A DNA stretch of 64,000 bases from an uncultured Erysipelotrichaceae bacterium (GCA_902761685.1 CACWLI010000001.1:151244-215243), one strand, 5' to 3'. Counted from the stretch's first letter, positions 9,640 to 17,810 are shown. Made by a program: numbers and translations. Notes: a model not told the origin generated them from the sequence alone.

Positions 9640-9682
9640 GAAAGGAATAGTACGAAGTGTACTATTATGGTATATTAATTAG
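9640..9682 (+). promoter_or_regulatory. leader hairpin separating ribosome site from start, with a 3-codon upstream ORF
   Basis: GAAAGG (9640-9645) is followed directly by a perfect 8-bp hairpin: AATAGTAC at 9646-9653, loop GAAGT, GTACTATT at 9659-9666. A minimal reading frame ATG-GTA-TAT-TAA follows at 9667-9678, and the real ATG comes at 9683. No ribosome site sits at normal distance from 9683, so translation may depend on the hairpin or on reinitiation. Confidence 0.5.
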
Positions 9683-10480
9683 ATGTTTGAATTTTTAAAA
9701 GATATTGATGGAAAGGATTTATATAATAAAGTTAATTCTGAGATTAAAAATGGAATTAATATGGGTAAAGATTTTATAGCATCAAGAAAAAACACTGAAA
9801 AAGATAGATATGATGTTATTAATGATAAATCTAAGAAGAATAATTTAATGGCATTAGCAACTTTACCAAAATTAATGAATTTATTAGTTAGAGTTAAAAG
9901 AATGGATGAACATGACGAAGATGTAGAGATAATTAATGTTCAATTAATTAGTGTAATAAAAGGTTTTTTACCTATAGTATCAGATGCACTACATTATACA
10001 TATGAAGTATATAATGAATTAGAAAGATATTATACTATGGAGGAATTATTAAAGTATGCAGAGAGTAAGGGTGTAAATCAAGTTGAATTTGCATACAATT
10101 ATTATAATAATAGAGTTTTAGTAGAAAAATTATTATCTATGTTAGGAATATTAAAAGAACAAGGAATTGATTTTTCAAATGAATCTAATTTAGCTCTTAG
10201 AATTCTTGAAGGTAATAAAATAAGTAAAGCAGTAGAAGAAATGTTTGATTTAATGAGTGATGAAGCAGTTGATGCTATTGATAGTTTATTACATGATGAT
10301 AGAATAGAGTTAGATGAATATCAACAAGCAGCATTAGATAGATATCATAGCGAATATATGGAACAATATGTTTATCCATTTGTTACTAAAGAAATTCCAA
10401 ATAGTTATGTTAAATCTGAAAAAATGCTAAATAGAGCTTTAAAACTTGGAAAAACTAGCAATAAAAGTAGAAAGAAGTAA
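9683..10480 (+). CDS. helical cytosolic protein of unknown function
   Basis: The 265-residue protein is mostly helical and acidic, with a basic tail (GKTSNKSRKK). It has no membrane helix, no P-loop and no metal-site motif. A well-formed promoter-like TATAAT lies near 9620. It is a single-gene unit between two terminators. The odd leader at 9640-9682 suggests translational control. I do not recognise the family. Confidence 0.7.
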   Translation: MFEFLKDIDGKDLYNKVNSEIKNGINMGKDFIASRKNTEKDRYDVINDKSKKNNLMALATLPKLMNLLVRVKRMDEHDEDVEIINVQLISVIKGFLPIVSDALHYTYEVYNELERYYTMEELLKYAESKGVNQVEFAYNYYNNRVLVEKLLSMLGILKEQGIDFSNESNLALRILEGNKISKAVEEMFDLMSDEAVDAIDSLLHDDRIELDEYQQAALDRYHSEYMEQYVYPFVTKEIPNSYVKSEKMLNRALKLGKTSNKSRKK

Positions 10481-10499
10481 AAAATTTTACTTCTTTTTT
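10472..10499 (+). terminator. intrinsic terminator
   Basis: AAGAAGTAAAA and TTTTACTTCTT (11 bp) flank a tiny AA loop and are followed by T. The stem overlaps the stop codon of the preceding gene. Confidence 0.75.
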
Positions 10500-10509
10500 A
10501 ATTTATGTA

Positions 10510-10538
10510 TTGACAAGTGTATGAAATACACATATAAT
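10510..10538 (+). promoter_or_regulatory. promoter with palindromic operator in its spacer
   Basis: TTGACA (10510-10515), spacer of exactly 17 bases, TATAAT (10533-10538). The spacer contains the perfect palindrome GTGTATGAAATACAC (10517-10531). A repressor bound there would block RNA polymerase. The same GTGTA-N5-TACAC pattern recurs at 11254-11268, so autoregulation by the Nudix regulator is the simplest reading. Confidence 0.8.
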
Positions 10539-10556
10539 TAAATTGGAGATGAGGAT

Positions 10557-11231
10557 ATGAGGCTAAATAATCCACTTTATAAAAATATTGGAATACATGT
10601 TGTTAACTCTATATTTACTGTTGATAGAGGTGTGATGAAGGTGTTATTAATTCAAAGAACTAATGAGCCTTATTATGGTTATTGGGCATTACCTGGTGGT
10701 GGCCTTTATAATAATGAATTATTAATAGAAGGATCTAAAAGAGAGTTAAAAGAAAAAACTGGACTTACAAATGTTAATTTGAAAATGTGTAAAATATTTG
10801 ATAGGGTTGATAGGTCTCCTCTTAAAAGAATGATAGCTGTATCTTTTATTGGTGTTATAGATAAAGATAAAGCTGAATTACTAAAACATACAAATAAAAC
10901 ATCTTCGTGTGATTGGTTTGATATAAAAAATATACCGGAACTAGCGTATGATTATAATGAAATACTTAATGGTTCTATTGATGAATTAAAAGTTTTGATT
11001 CAATCAACTGATATATTAAAAGCTTTATTTCCAAATGAATTTACGTTACCTGAATTACAGAGTGTATATGAATCAATATTGAATGTATCTATTGATAGAA
11101 GAAACTTTAGAAAAAATATGATTAATAAAGGACTAATAAAAGATACTAATAAAACTATTAATTTTAAAGGTAAAAAACCGGCTAAATTATATGTTTTAAA
11201 TAATATAAAAGAAAACAAAAGCATATTTTAA
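10557..11231 (+). CDS. Nudix-winged-helix transcriptional regulator (NrtR-like)
   Basis: Residues 1-135 form a Nudix domain (PYYGYWALPGGGLYNNE, then SKRELKEKTGL). Residues about 150-224 resemble the winged-helix half of NrtR-type regulators (LPELQSVYESILN...DRRNFRKNMINKGLI). The Nudix box pattern GX5EX7REUXEEXGU is broken at one catalytic glutamate (RELKEKTGL), as in NrtR proteins that sense a ligand rather than hydrolyse it. NrtR members bind ADP-ribose or related nucleotides. Here the protein sits first in a nucleotide-enzyme operon with matching palindromes before it and before the second gene. Ligand and regulon are inferred. Confidence 0.8.
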   Translation: MRLNNPLYKNIGIHVVNSIFTVDRGVMKVLLIQRTNEPYYGYWALPGGGLYNNELLIEGSKRELKEKTGLTNVNLKMCKIFDRVDRSPLKRMIAVSFIGVIDKDKAELLKHTNKTSSCDWFDIKNIPELAYDYNEILNGSIDELKVLIQSTDILKALFPNEFTLPELQSVYESILNVSIDRRNFRKNMINKGLIKDTNKTINFKGKKPAKLYVLNNIKENKSIF

Positions 11232-11239
11232 TGCTTTTT
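11217..11239 (+). terminator. intrinsic terminator after the regulator gene
   Basis: AAAAGCAT and ATGCTTTT pair (8 bp) around ATTTTA, followed by one more T and then TAAAA. The stem overlaps the regulator stop codon and partly insulates it from the operon. Confidence 0.65.
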
Positions 11240-11248
11240 AAAACGAAA

Positions 11249-11268
11249 TATAAGTGTAAAAAATACAC
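11249..11268 (+). promoter_or_regulatory. second operator GTGTA-N5-TACAC with a possible -10
   Basis: GTGTAAAAAATACAC (11254-11268) is a perfect 5+5 palindrome of the same form as the site at 10517-10531. TATAAG (11249-11254) just before it may be the -10 of the downstream genes, which would put the operator over the transcription start. TTGGAGG of the next gene follows at 11271. Confidence 0.7.
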
Positions 11269-11281
11269 ATTTGGAGGTTTA

Positions 11282-12181
11282 ATGAAAAAAGATTGCAAAT
11301 TAATTGGAACATTGCCTAGTTTACATGATAAAAAGAGTATTGATGAAATGCTTAGCTGTGAGTATATTTCTGAAGTTAGATTTAATAGTGGTGTTAACGA
11401 TTTATTAACAGTTGAAGAAATTGTTGAAAAGATAAGAACTTTAGAAGAAATGTATAAAAAAATAATTTGGATTGATTTAAAGGGTAGACAATTAAGAGTT
11501 AATGCTTGGGCGGATCCAAGTTATGAAGCAGTTGAACTAAATCATGAAATTGATATTGAATATCCAGCTAGAATTATTTTTAGAGGTTCTAATGAATCAA
11601 ATATAATACATACTAGAGGAAATAAAATAGTACTTGATTTTCCTCCAGAAAGAGCTGTTGGTAAGGGACAATCTGTTAATATAATTGCTAAATCATTAAA
11701 AATAAAAGGATTTTTAACTAAACAAGATGTTGAATTATTAACTGTTGGTACAAATCTTGGTATTAATAATTATATGGCTTCTTTTGTAGAGAGTGTTGAT
11801 GATTTGATTGAAATATTAAGCATTAATAAAAAAGCTAATATTATTTGTAAAATTGAGTCTAAAAAAGGTATGGATTTTATTAAAAATACTCCATATCAGT
11901 TAAGTCTAATGGCTGCTCGCGATGATTTATATACTGAGACAGGAAAAAATATTGAAATGTTAAAACATTTAAGAGAAATAATAACAAAGGATCCAAATGC
12001 TATATGTGCATCTAGATTATTTTCGTCACTTAATACTTCTAATTATGTTAGTTTAAGTGATTATGAAGATTTAGAACTTATGTATTCTTACGGATATAAA
12101 AATTATATGTTAGGAGATGATATTAGAGGTCCAAAGCTTGTAAAAGCAATTAATGCTTGGAAGGAGTTTGTAAATGAATAA
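11282..12181 (+). CDS. pyruvate-kinase-like TIM-barrel protein
   Basis: This is a shortened pyruvate kinase relative (299 residues against about 470). Family landmarks occur in order: CKLIGTLPS (as CTIGPAS), SEVRFNSG (as ARLNFSHG), WIDLKGRQLR (as DTKGPEIR), LTKQDVELLTVGTNLGINN, the catalytic-lysine motif CKIESKKG (K190), MAARDDLY (as VARGDLG) and ICASRLFSSL. The B domain is reduced and the C-terminal allosteric domain is missing. It may use phosphoenolpyruvate or enol chemistry on another substrate rather than make glycolytic ATP. ATG 11282 has TTGGAGG upstream. It overlaps the PurA-like gene by 8 bases. Confidence 0.75.
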   Translation: MKKDCKLIGTLPSLHDKKSIDEMLSCEYISEVRFNSGVNDLLTVEEIVEKIRTLEEMYKKIIWIDLKGRQLRVNAWADPSYEAVELNHEIDIEYPARIIFRGSNESNIIHTRGNKIVLDFPPERAVGKGQSVNIIAKSLKIKGFLTKQDVELLTVGTNLGINNYMASFVESVDDLIEILSINKKANIICKIESKKGMDFIKNTPYQLSLMAARDDLYTETGKNIEMLKHLREIITKDPNAICASRLFSSLNTSNYVSLSDYEDLELMYSYGYKNYMLGDDIRGPKLVKAINAWKEFVNE

Positions 12182-13574
12182 TAGTTATATAGTTAGTGGT
12201 TCATTAATTGGTGATGAAGGTAAAGGTACATTAAGTGATTATCTATCAAATAAATATGATTTAAAAGAAAATGTCAGATTTAATGGTGGTAGTCAAGCAA
12301 GTCACACTGTAGTAGTTAATGATAAAACACATAAATTTAGTCAACTAGGAAGTGGAATGCTAAATAATAGCAGAGTTTATTTATCTGATAATACAATAGT
12401 TAATCTATTTAATCTTGTAAGTGAAGCTAAAGCTTTAAGTGAAATAACTAAAAGAAGCGTAGAAGATATTTTAAGCAGAGTTTATGTAGATAGTAATTCA
12501 TCAATAGTTACTCCATATCATTCATTAATTAATAAAATTAGAGAGCTATCTCTTAATGATAACTCTCTTGGAAGTGTTGGTACTGGAGTTAGTGAAGTTT
12601 ATAAACTAAAACAATTAACAGGTTTAGATTTAAAAGTAAGTGATTTATTAAATGGTTCATCTGATTATATATTAGAAAGCTTATTTGAATATACAAGAGA
12701 TTATTTAAGTCAAAATAGAGGAAAAATTAGTAATGAATTATTTAATGAACTGATAAGTGAAAAAGATATTTATTATCTAACTGATAGTAGAAATAAAGAT
12801 TATATGAAAATTTGTTATAAGAATTTAATTGAAAGTAACTTATTCAATATAGTTGATAGTATCCAAAGTTTTCATAAAAATAGTAGTGTTTTATTTGAAG
12901 GATCTCAAGGATTACTTCTAGATAGAGAACTTGGTATTAAACCAAATACAACATCACTTGATACAACTAATAAATATGGAATTAAATTATCTAATGAAAT
13001 AGATACAAATCCTATATCAATAGGATGCATATCATCATTAATAAGTAGACATGGAAAAGGAATACTTCCAACTCATGATAAATATTTAGATAGCTTAGTG
13101 CATGATAAAAATCAATTATATAGTTATTTTCAAGGAGTACCAAGATACGGGTGGTTTGATGCTGTATTATTTAGATATTCACATTTAGTAAATCCAAATG
13201 ATTATTATTTTATTTCTGGATTAGATAGATTAAATATGTTTGATACTTTAAAAATATGTAATAGATATATTTATTATGGAAATATAGATGAAGAGTTTGA
13301 CTCAATATTTAATTATGATTATGAAAATGATCATGTATATATTTATGATATTAAGAGAAATAGTGAACATTTAAAAGAATACTTATCAAAATGTGTTCCA
13401 GATTATATTGAGTTGAATAGTTTTAAAAGTGATATAACAGGTGTAAATAGTTTTTATGATTTACCTTACTCATGTATTGATTACATTAATATGATTGAGT
13501 TACTTACTAATACAAAGATTAATATTGTTGGCATTGGGCCAGATAGATGTCAAAAATTAGAAAGGAGATTATAG
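12174..13574 (+). CDS. adenylosuccinate synthetase (PurA)-like ligase, divergent paralogue
   Basis: PurA landmarks are present but altered: GDEGKGT (13-19; GDEGKGK in PurA), NGGSQASHTVV (GGNNAGHTVV in PurA, active-site His kept as H44), GSVGTGVSEVY (GTTGRGIGPAY in PurA), LFEGSQGLLLDRELG, RYGWFDAVLFRYSHL and the closing GPDRCQ. The catalytic Asp (D14) and His are kept. PurA joins aspartate to IMP using GTP. The changes at the IMP and GTP loops suggest a related amine-to-purine ligation on another substrate. At 466 residues it is slightly long. It is not a simple PurZ, which lacks the Asp. It sits between two other nucleotide-type enzymes. Confidence 0.75.
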   Translation: MNNSYIVSGSLIGDEGKGTLSDYLSNKYDLKENVRFNGGSQASHTVVVNDKTHKFSQLGSGMLNNSRVYLSDNTIVNLFNLVSEAKALSEITKRSVEDILSRVYVDSNSSIVTPYHSLINKIRELSLNDNSLGSVGTGVSEVYKLKQLTGLDLKVSDLLNGSSDYILESLFEYTRDYLSQNRGKISNELFNELISEKDIYYLTDSRNKDYMKICYKNLIESNLFNIVDSIQSFHKNSSVLFEGSQGLLLDRELGIKPNTTSLDTTNKYGIKLSNEIDTNPISIGCISSLISRHGKGILPTHDKYLDSLVHDKNQLYSYFQGVPRYGWFDAVLFRYSHLVNPNDYYFISGLDRLNMFDTLKICNRYIYYGNIDEEFDSIFNYDYENDHVYIYDIKRNSEHLKEYLSKCVPDYIELNSFKSDITGVNSFYDLPYSCIDYINMIELLTNTKINIVGIGPDRCQKLERRL

Positions 13575-14150
13575 GTGAATATAATTATTTCAGGTATAAC
13601 TTGTAGTGGTAAAACAACATTATCCAATGAAATATTAACTCTTAATGATAGTACTTGTATTTTAAGAGAAGATGATTATATGAAAGATTTATGTGATATT
13701 CCTCATAAAGGTAAGTACTATTTAATGGATTTACCAAGTGCTTATAAAACGCATGAATTTGAGACAGATGTTTATAAATTGTTAAATGGTGAATTAACAT
13801 TTTATCCACAATATGATGTATTTAAAAATAAAAGAATTAACAAAAAATCAATAAAAAGTAAAAAAAATGTAAATATTTTTGAGGGGTTACACACAATTGA
13901 CATTTTAAAAGATTTAAGAGATTCAATTAAGGTATTTATGGATATAGATTTAGATACTTGTTTAGAACGTAGAATAATAAGAGATACAAGTCTCTATAAT
14001 GTAAGTGAAGAAGATGTAAGAAGATATTTTAATGAGATAATTTTAAGTATTTATAAAACTCATATAGAAAAACAAAAATATATGTCAGATGTAATTATAA
14101 GAAATGAGGAGGATAAAAAATGTCTATTAAAGAGATTGCAGACTTATTAA
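13575..14150 (+). CDS. uridine-kinase-like P-loop kinase
   Basis: The N-terminus has a P-loop (GITCSGKTT). Further features are those of the uridine kinase / phosphoribulokinase group: REDDYMKD after strand 2, YPQYDVF, NVNIFEGLHTI (Walker B-like) and VFMDIDLDTCLERRIIRDT with the Arg-rich lid. It probably phosphorylates a nucleoside or similar sugar. It starts with GTG directly after the PurA-like stop codon, with AAAGGAG upstream, and its end overlaps the next gene by 31 bases. This dense packing implies one co-translated set. Confidence 0.75.
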   Translation: MNIIISGITCSGKTTLSNEILTLNDSTCILREDDYMKDLCDIPHKGKYYLMDLPSAYKTHEFETDVYKLLNGELTFYPQYDVFKNKRINKKSIKSKKNVNIFEGLHTIDILKDLRDSIKVFMDIDLDTCLERRIIRDTSLYNVSEEDVRRYFNEIILSIYKTHIEKQKYMSDVIIRNEEDKKCLLKRLQTY

Positions 14151-15154
14151 TAAAAGCTAAAAGGCCTATAGATGTATTTGGAGATATTACACTTGATGAG
14201 TTAAAGAAAAAATATAAATCATTAATTAAGATATGCCACCCTGATTTAGTAAGTGAAGATTATAAAGAAATGGCAACTAATACTATGTCTTTATTAAATG
14301 AATATTATGAGAAAGCACTAAAAGAAATTGAATCTGGTATTTATAATGTGTTTGATGAAAAAGAATTATTAAAAAATGAAGAAGAATTATTTGAATTTAA
14401 TCTAAAAAATAAAAATTACAAGTTTTATAAATATTTAATGAGTGATGATGTTTGTGATATATATGAAGGTATTTGTGATAAAGATTTAGTTACTTTAAAA
14501 ATAGTTATGGATGAAAGTGATAATAGATTAATTGATCATGAATATAGTGTATTAAAAGAATTAAGTCATTATTCAATTTTAAAACCAATTACTAGAGTTA
14601 AGATAAATGGAAAAAATGGTTTGATATACAACAAGCCAAAAGCGTTAAACATAGCTGATTTTAAAAGAGAATATGGTTTAGTTGGAGGTAGTCATGTTTG
14701 TTGGATTTTAGAAAGGTTATTATCAGTTATTGGTTATCTGCATTCAAATAAAATTGTTCATGGAAATATTAAAGAAGAAAATGTTTTAATTGATGCAGAA
14801 AATCATAATGTATTATTGATTGATTATACACTTTGCGTTGATAAAGCAGATGAAAAGGGCAGTAAATATAAAATCATTAATGATAATTTTACTCCAAGTT
14901 ATGTAAATAAAGATGCTAGGGTTGTCCCAAATAGTGATATATATGCTGTTGGAAAGATTGCGGTTGATTTATTAGGAGGTGATATTGAAAGGGTAACATT
15001 ACCAATTAGCTGTGATTATAGAATTAGAGCATTTATTAGGAAATTGCTTTTATCAAGTGAACAAGATGCATGGAAATTATGGGATGAGTTAAGAGGACTT
15101 AGAAGTGAAGTATATGGAAATGAAAGGTTTAAAAAATTAATTAAAAGAAAGTAG
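14120..15154 (+). CDS. J-domain fused to a degenerate protein kinase
   Basis: Residues about 15-80 form a J-domain with the diagnostic HPD (40-42), which stimulates DnaK-type chaperones. From about 95 to 320 a Hanks-type kinase fold follows: VAIK-like lysine in LVTLKIVMD, the catalytic loop as HGNIKEEN (214-221; HRDLKPEN expected) and DYT in place of DFG (D235). The catalytic Asp is replaced by Asn, so phosphotransfer is doubtful and a pseudokinase role is likely, although the metal-binding Asp is kept. The GAGGAGG ribosome site lies inside the kinase gene upstream. Cytosolic. Confidence 0.75.
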   Translation: MSIKEIADLLIKAKRPIDVFGDITLDELKKKYKSLIKICHPDLVSEDYKEMATNTMSLLNEYYEKALKEIESGIYNVFDEKELLKNEEELFEFNLKNKNYKFYKYLMSDDVCDIYEGICDKDLVTLKIVMDESDNRLIDHEYSVLKELSHYSILKPITRVKINGKNGLIYNKPKALNIADFKREYGLVGGSHVCWILERLLSVIGYLHSNKIVHGNIKEENVLIDAENHNVLLIDYTLCVDKADEKGSKYKIINDNFTPSYVNKDARVVPNSDIYAVGKIAVDLLGGDIERVTLPISCDYRIRAFIRKLLLSSEQDAWKLWDELRGLRSEVYGNERFKKLIKRK

Positions 15155-15164
15155 GTATTTAAAT

Positions 15165-16103
15165 ATGGGAAGTTATAGTTATGATAGAGATGTTTATAGT
15201 AGTAGTAGTTATGATAGTTGGGGAGCTAGTAGTTATTCAGCGACTAAATTTACAAGAAGTACAATTGATAAGGATTTAGATCCAAAAAATAAAAAGATTG
15301 TTAGTAAAAGTAAAAATCCAATTATTATTGCACTTGATGTTACAGGAAGCAATATTAATTTTGCTAGACTTGTATATGACAAGTTACCAATGTTTTATGG
15401 AGAAATAGAGCAAAAAAAATATTTAGAAGATTTTGATATTTGTATTTGTGCAGTTGGAGATGCAAAGTATGATGATTATCCAATTCAAATTGGTACACCA
15501 GCTAAAGGATTAGAAATAGATTCATGGCTTGAAAAAATAGTTTTAGAGTCTGGTGGTGGAGGAAATGATTATGAATCATATGAAATTATGGCTCATTATC
15601 TTGCAAATAATTGTGAATTTGAAAGTGATGCTCATCCAATTGTATTCTTTATTGGAGACGAATCAGCAAGTGAAACAGTATTAAAAAGTGAGTGTGAAAA
15701 ATTAGGTATTGAATGTTCTGAAAATTATAATCCATGGAAAAAATTAAATGAAAAATTTAATGATAATGTATTTGTTATGCTAAATAAGTATTGCGGTAGA
15801 AGGTTTGAAGATCGTTTTACAAAATCATGGCAAAAAGTGTTACCTAATCAACATACAATAAGAATTCCAGAAGAAAAAGCTATTATGGATTTAATGCTAG
15901 GAATTCTTGCCATTCAAAAAGAAGAATTAGATACATATGCTCTTGATATGAAAGGAAGAGGTCAAACAGTTTCTAGAATAGAGGGTGTTACATCTTCATT
16001 AAAAGAATTAGCTGACACTCAAGCATTAAGTACTAATGTAGAAACAGATTTACCTGTTAGTATGAAACTTAGAATGGGTGGAAACAAAGGAAAGAGATTA
16101 TAA
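15165..16103 (+). CDS. von Willebrand factor A-type protein
   Basis: After a Ser/Tyr-rich N-terminus (about 1-35) comes a vWA-like domain. Strand 1 ends in ALDVTGSN, a MIDAS-type DxTxS (D58, T60, S62). The loop ESGGGGNDYES and strand IVFFIGDES could supply further metal ligands. vWA domains bind partners through a bound Mg2+. No signal peptide is seen, so it is cytosolic, like TerY-type vWA proteins that work with kinases. It follows the J-domain/kinase gene by 10 bases and is expected to be its partner. Confidence 0.7.
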   Translation: MGSYSYDRDVYSSSSYDSWGASSYSATKFTRSTIDKDLDPKNKKIVSKSKNPIIIALDVTGSNINFARLVYDKLPMFYGEIEQKKYLEDFDICICAVGDAKYDDYPIQIGTPAKGLEIDSWLEKIVLESGGGGNDYESYEIMAHYLANNCEFESDAHPIVFFIGDESASETVLKSECEKLGIECSENYNPWKKLNEKFNDNVFVMLNKYCGRRFEDRFTKSWQKVLPNQHTIRIPEEKAIMDLMLGILAIQKEELDTYALDMKGRGQTVSRIEGVTSSLKELADTQALSTNVETDLPVSMKLRMGGNKGKRL

Positions 16104-16106
16104 ATT

Positions 16107-16736
16107 ATGTACTATTTTTTACAAGAAGAAAATGAAATAAAAAAATATAAAATAAATATTGATATAGTTAAATTAGAAGAATTAAGAACAGAGATTATTA
16201 ATAATTTCAGCTATTTACTACACAGAGAATATAAAAGTACATTATTACCTCATAATAAAGACTTTAAAAGAATTAAAAATTATACTTATAAAAAAATAGG
16301 CGTTAGAGAATACACTGATGGACCTGATGAAGATTTATATTTGATATCATATGATGAAGTAGAATATCCAACTTTAGTTTCATTAATAGATAGATTATTA
16401 AAAAATGATTTTAGTGTGTTAAATGAAATTTACTTAGATGAAGAAGAAAAACAAAATTTAATTGATAAAAAGATAAAAGACATTGAAAATGAAATAGCAG
16501 TTTTGACTAGTAAAAGAGAATATTTAAAAGTTAAAGAAAAAATAAGTGAAATGGAAAATATAATTCTTAAATCAAAAAAGAATTCTGAAAGAAGACAATA
16601 TTATGAAAGAGTTAAAAATCTTATTTCTTTTGAATTAGTTGATACTATTAGAATTGAAGAAATAAATAGAGTTAGAAAATTTTATGATCAAGAATTATTA
16701 GAAACAATGAAAGATAAATCTTTAATATTACAATAA
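16107..16736 (+). CDS. coiled-coil protein, last gene of the Nudix-controlled operon
   Basis: The 209-residue protein has a mixed N-terminal half and a long charged coiled coil (about 115-185, KKIKDIENEIAVLTSKREYL and on). No enzyme motif or membrane helix is visible. It starts 3 bases after the vWA stop and is followed by a strong terminator, so it closes the operon. A structural or adaptor role is a guess from its shape and position. Confidence 0.65.
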   Translation: MYYFLQEENEIKKYKINIDIVKLEELRTEIINNFSYLLHREYKSTLLPHNKDFKRIKNYTYKKIGVREYTDGPDEDLYLISYDEVEYPTLVSLIDRLLKNDFSVLNEIYLDEEEKQNLIDKKIKDIENEIAVLTSKREYLKVKEKISEMENIILKSKKNSERRQYYERVKNLISFELVDTIRIEEINRVRKFYDQELLETMKDKSLILQ

Positions 16737-16761
16737 AAAGGAAGTATTGCTTCCTTTTTAT
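16735..16761 (+). terminator. intrinsic terminator closing the Nudix operon
   Basis: AAAAAGGAAG and CTTCCTTTTT pair (10 bp) around TATTG. Confidence 0.85.
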
Positions 16762-16806
16762 TTGATTTAGATACATTATTCATGATAAAATTAATTTGGT
16801 GATTAT

Positions 16807-17562
16807 ATGAGAGCATTAATAACAGGTGCATCTAATGGGTTAGGTAAAGACTTTGCATTTAAACTTGCGGATAAAGGTTATGATTTGATATTAGTTGCAA
16901 GAAGTGAAGATAAATTGGATCACATACAAAATAGTCTTAAAGATAAAGTTAATGTTGTAACAGAAGTTATGGATTTAAGTATAAAAGATAATGTTTATAA
17001 ATTATATGAAAAATATAGGGGTGAAGTAGATTTACTTATAAATAATGCTGGTTTTGGAGCATGTGGTCTATTTACTAAAATAGATTTAGATAATGAATTA
17101 AACATGGTAGATTTAAATATTATAACTTGTCATATATTAACTAAATTATTTTTAAGAGATTTTGTAAATAAAGATTCTGGGCAAATATTAAATGTTGCAA
17201 GTAGTGCAGCATTTCAACCAGGTCCTTTAATGGCAACTTATTATGCTAGTAAATCATATGTTTATAATTTAACAATGGCTATTTATGAAGAATTAAGACG
17301 TGAAAAGAGCCACGTTAAAATTAGTATATTATGTCCTGGACCAGTAGATACTGGATTTAATGATAGAGCTAAAGTAAAATTTGGTGTTAAATCTTTAACA
17401 AGCGATTATGTTACAGAATATGCTTTAAAAAAACTTAAGAGAAATAAACTGTTAATAATACCAGGCTTTAAAATGAAAATGAGTATATTCTTTAGTAGAT
17501 TTGCATCAAGAAAGTTTCTACTTAAAGTGATATATAATATACAAGAAAGGAAGACAAAATAA
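16807..17562 (+). CDS. short-chain dehydrogenase/reductase (SDR)
   Basis: A classical SDR of 251 residues with the cofactor motif TGASNGLG near the N-terminus, NNAG (about 79-82), the catalytic Ser region NVASSAAF, and YYASK with Tyr and Lys of the active site. The PGPVDT motif follows. These enzymes move hydride between NAD(P)H and a carbonyl or alcohol; the substrate is unknown. GGTGAT is the ribosome site. The stop overlaps the next ATG by one base, linking it to the thioredoxin-type genes. The C-terminal part is basic and may touch the membrane. Confidence 0.85.
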   Translation: MRALITGASNGLGKDFAFKLADKGYDLILVARSEDKLDHIQNSLKDKVNVVTEVMDLSIKDNVYKLYEKYRGEVDLLINNAGFGACGLFTKIDLDNELNMVDLNIITCHILTKLFLRDFVNKDSGQILNVASSAAFQPGPLMATYYASKSYVYNLTMAIYEELRREKSHVKISILCPGPVDTGFNDRAKVKFGVKSLTSDYVTEYALKKLKRNKLLIIPGFKMKMSIFFSRFASRKFLLKVIYNIQERKTK

Positions 17563-17810
17563 TGAAAATTGTTAAAATATCTTCACTTGGTTGTCCATCT
17601 TGTATTATAATGAATAAAGTATTCAATAAGATAAAAGAAAAATATGATTTTGAATATGAAGAATTGGATTATGATTTTGATGACATAGAAGAATATAATG
17701 CTGGTAATATTATGCCAGTTTATATATTTTATAAAAACGACAAAGAAGTAGGAAGATTAGTTGGTGAACATAATCAAGATGAATTTGAGAAAATTATAGA
17801 AGGTGAATAA
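17562..17810 (+). CDS. small thioredoxin-family protein
   Basis: At 82 residues this is a minimal thioredoxin fold. It has the redox pair CPSC (C11, C14) after strand 1, and a cis-Pro region at IMPVYIFYKND. The protein is cytosolic (no signal). It overlaps the genes on both sides by single bases, so it is translated with the SDR and the next redox membrane protein, and may feed that protein with electrons. Confidence 0.8.
   Translation: MKIVKISSLGCPSCIIMNKVFNKIKEKYDFEYEELDYDFDDIEEYNAGNIMPVYIFYKNDKEVGRLVGEHNQDEFEKIIEGE

Noticed and set aside
12174..13574. Calling this gene purZ
   Set aside because: The active-site Asp (D14) is kept, whereas PurZ has lost it, and no phage genes are near.
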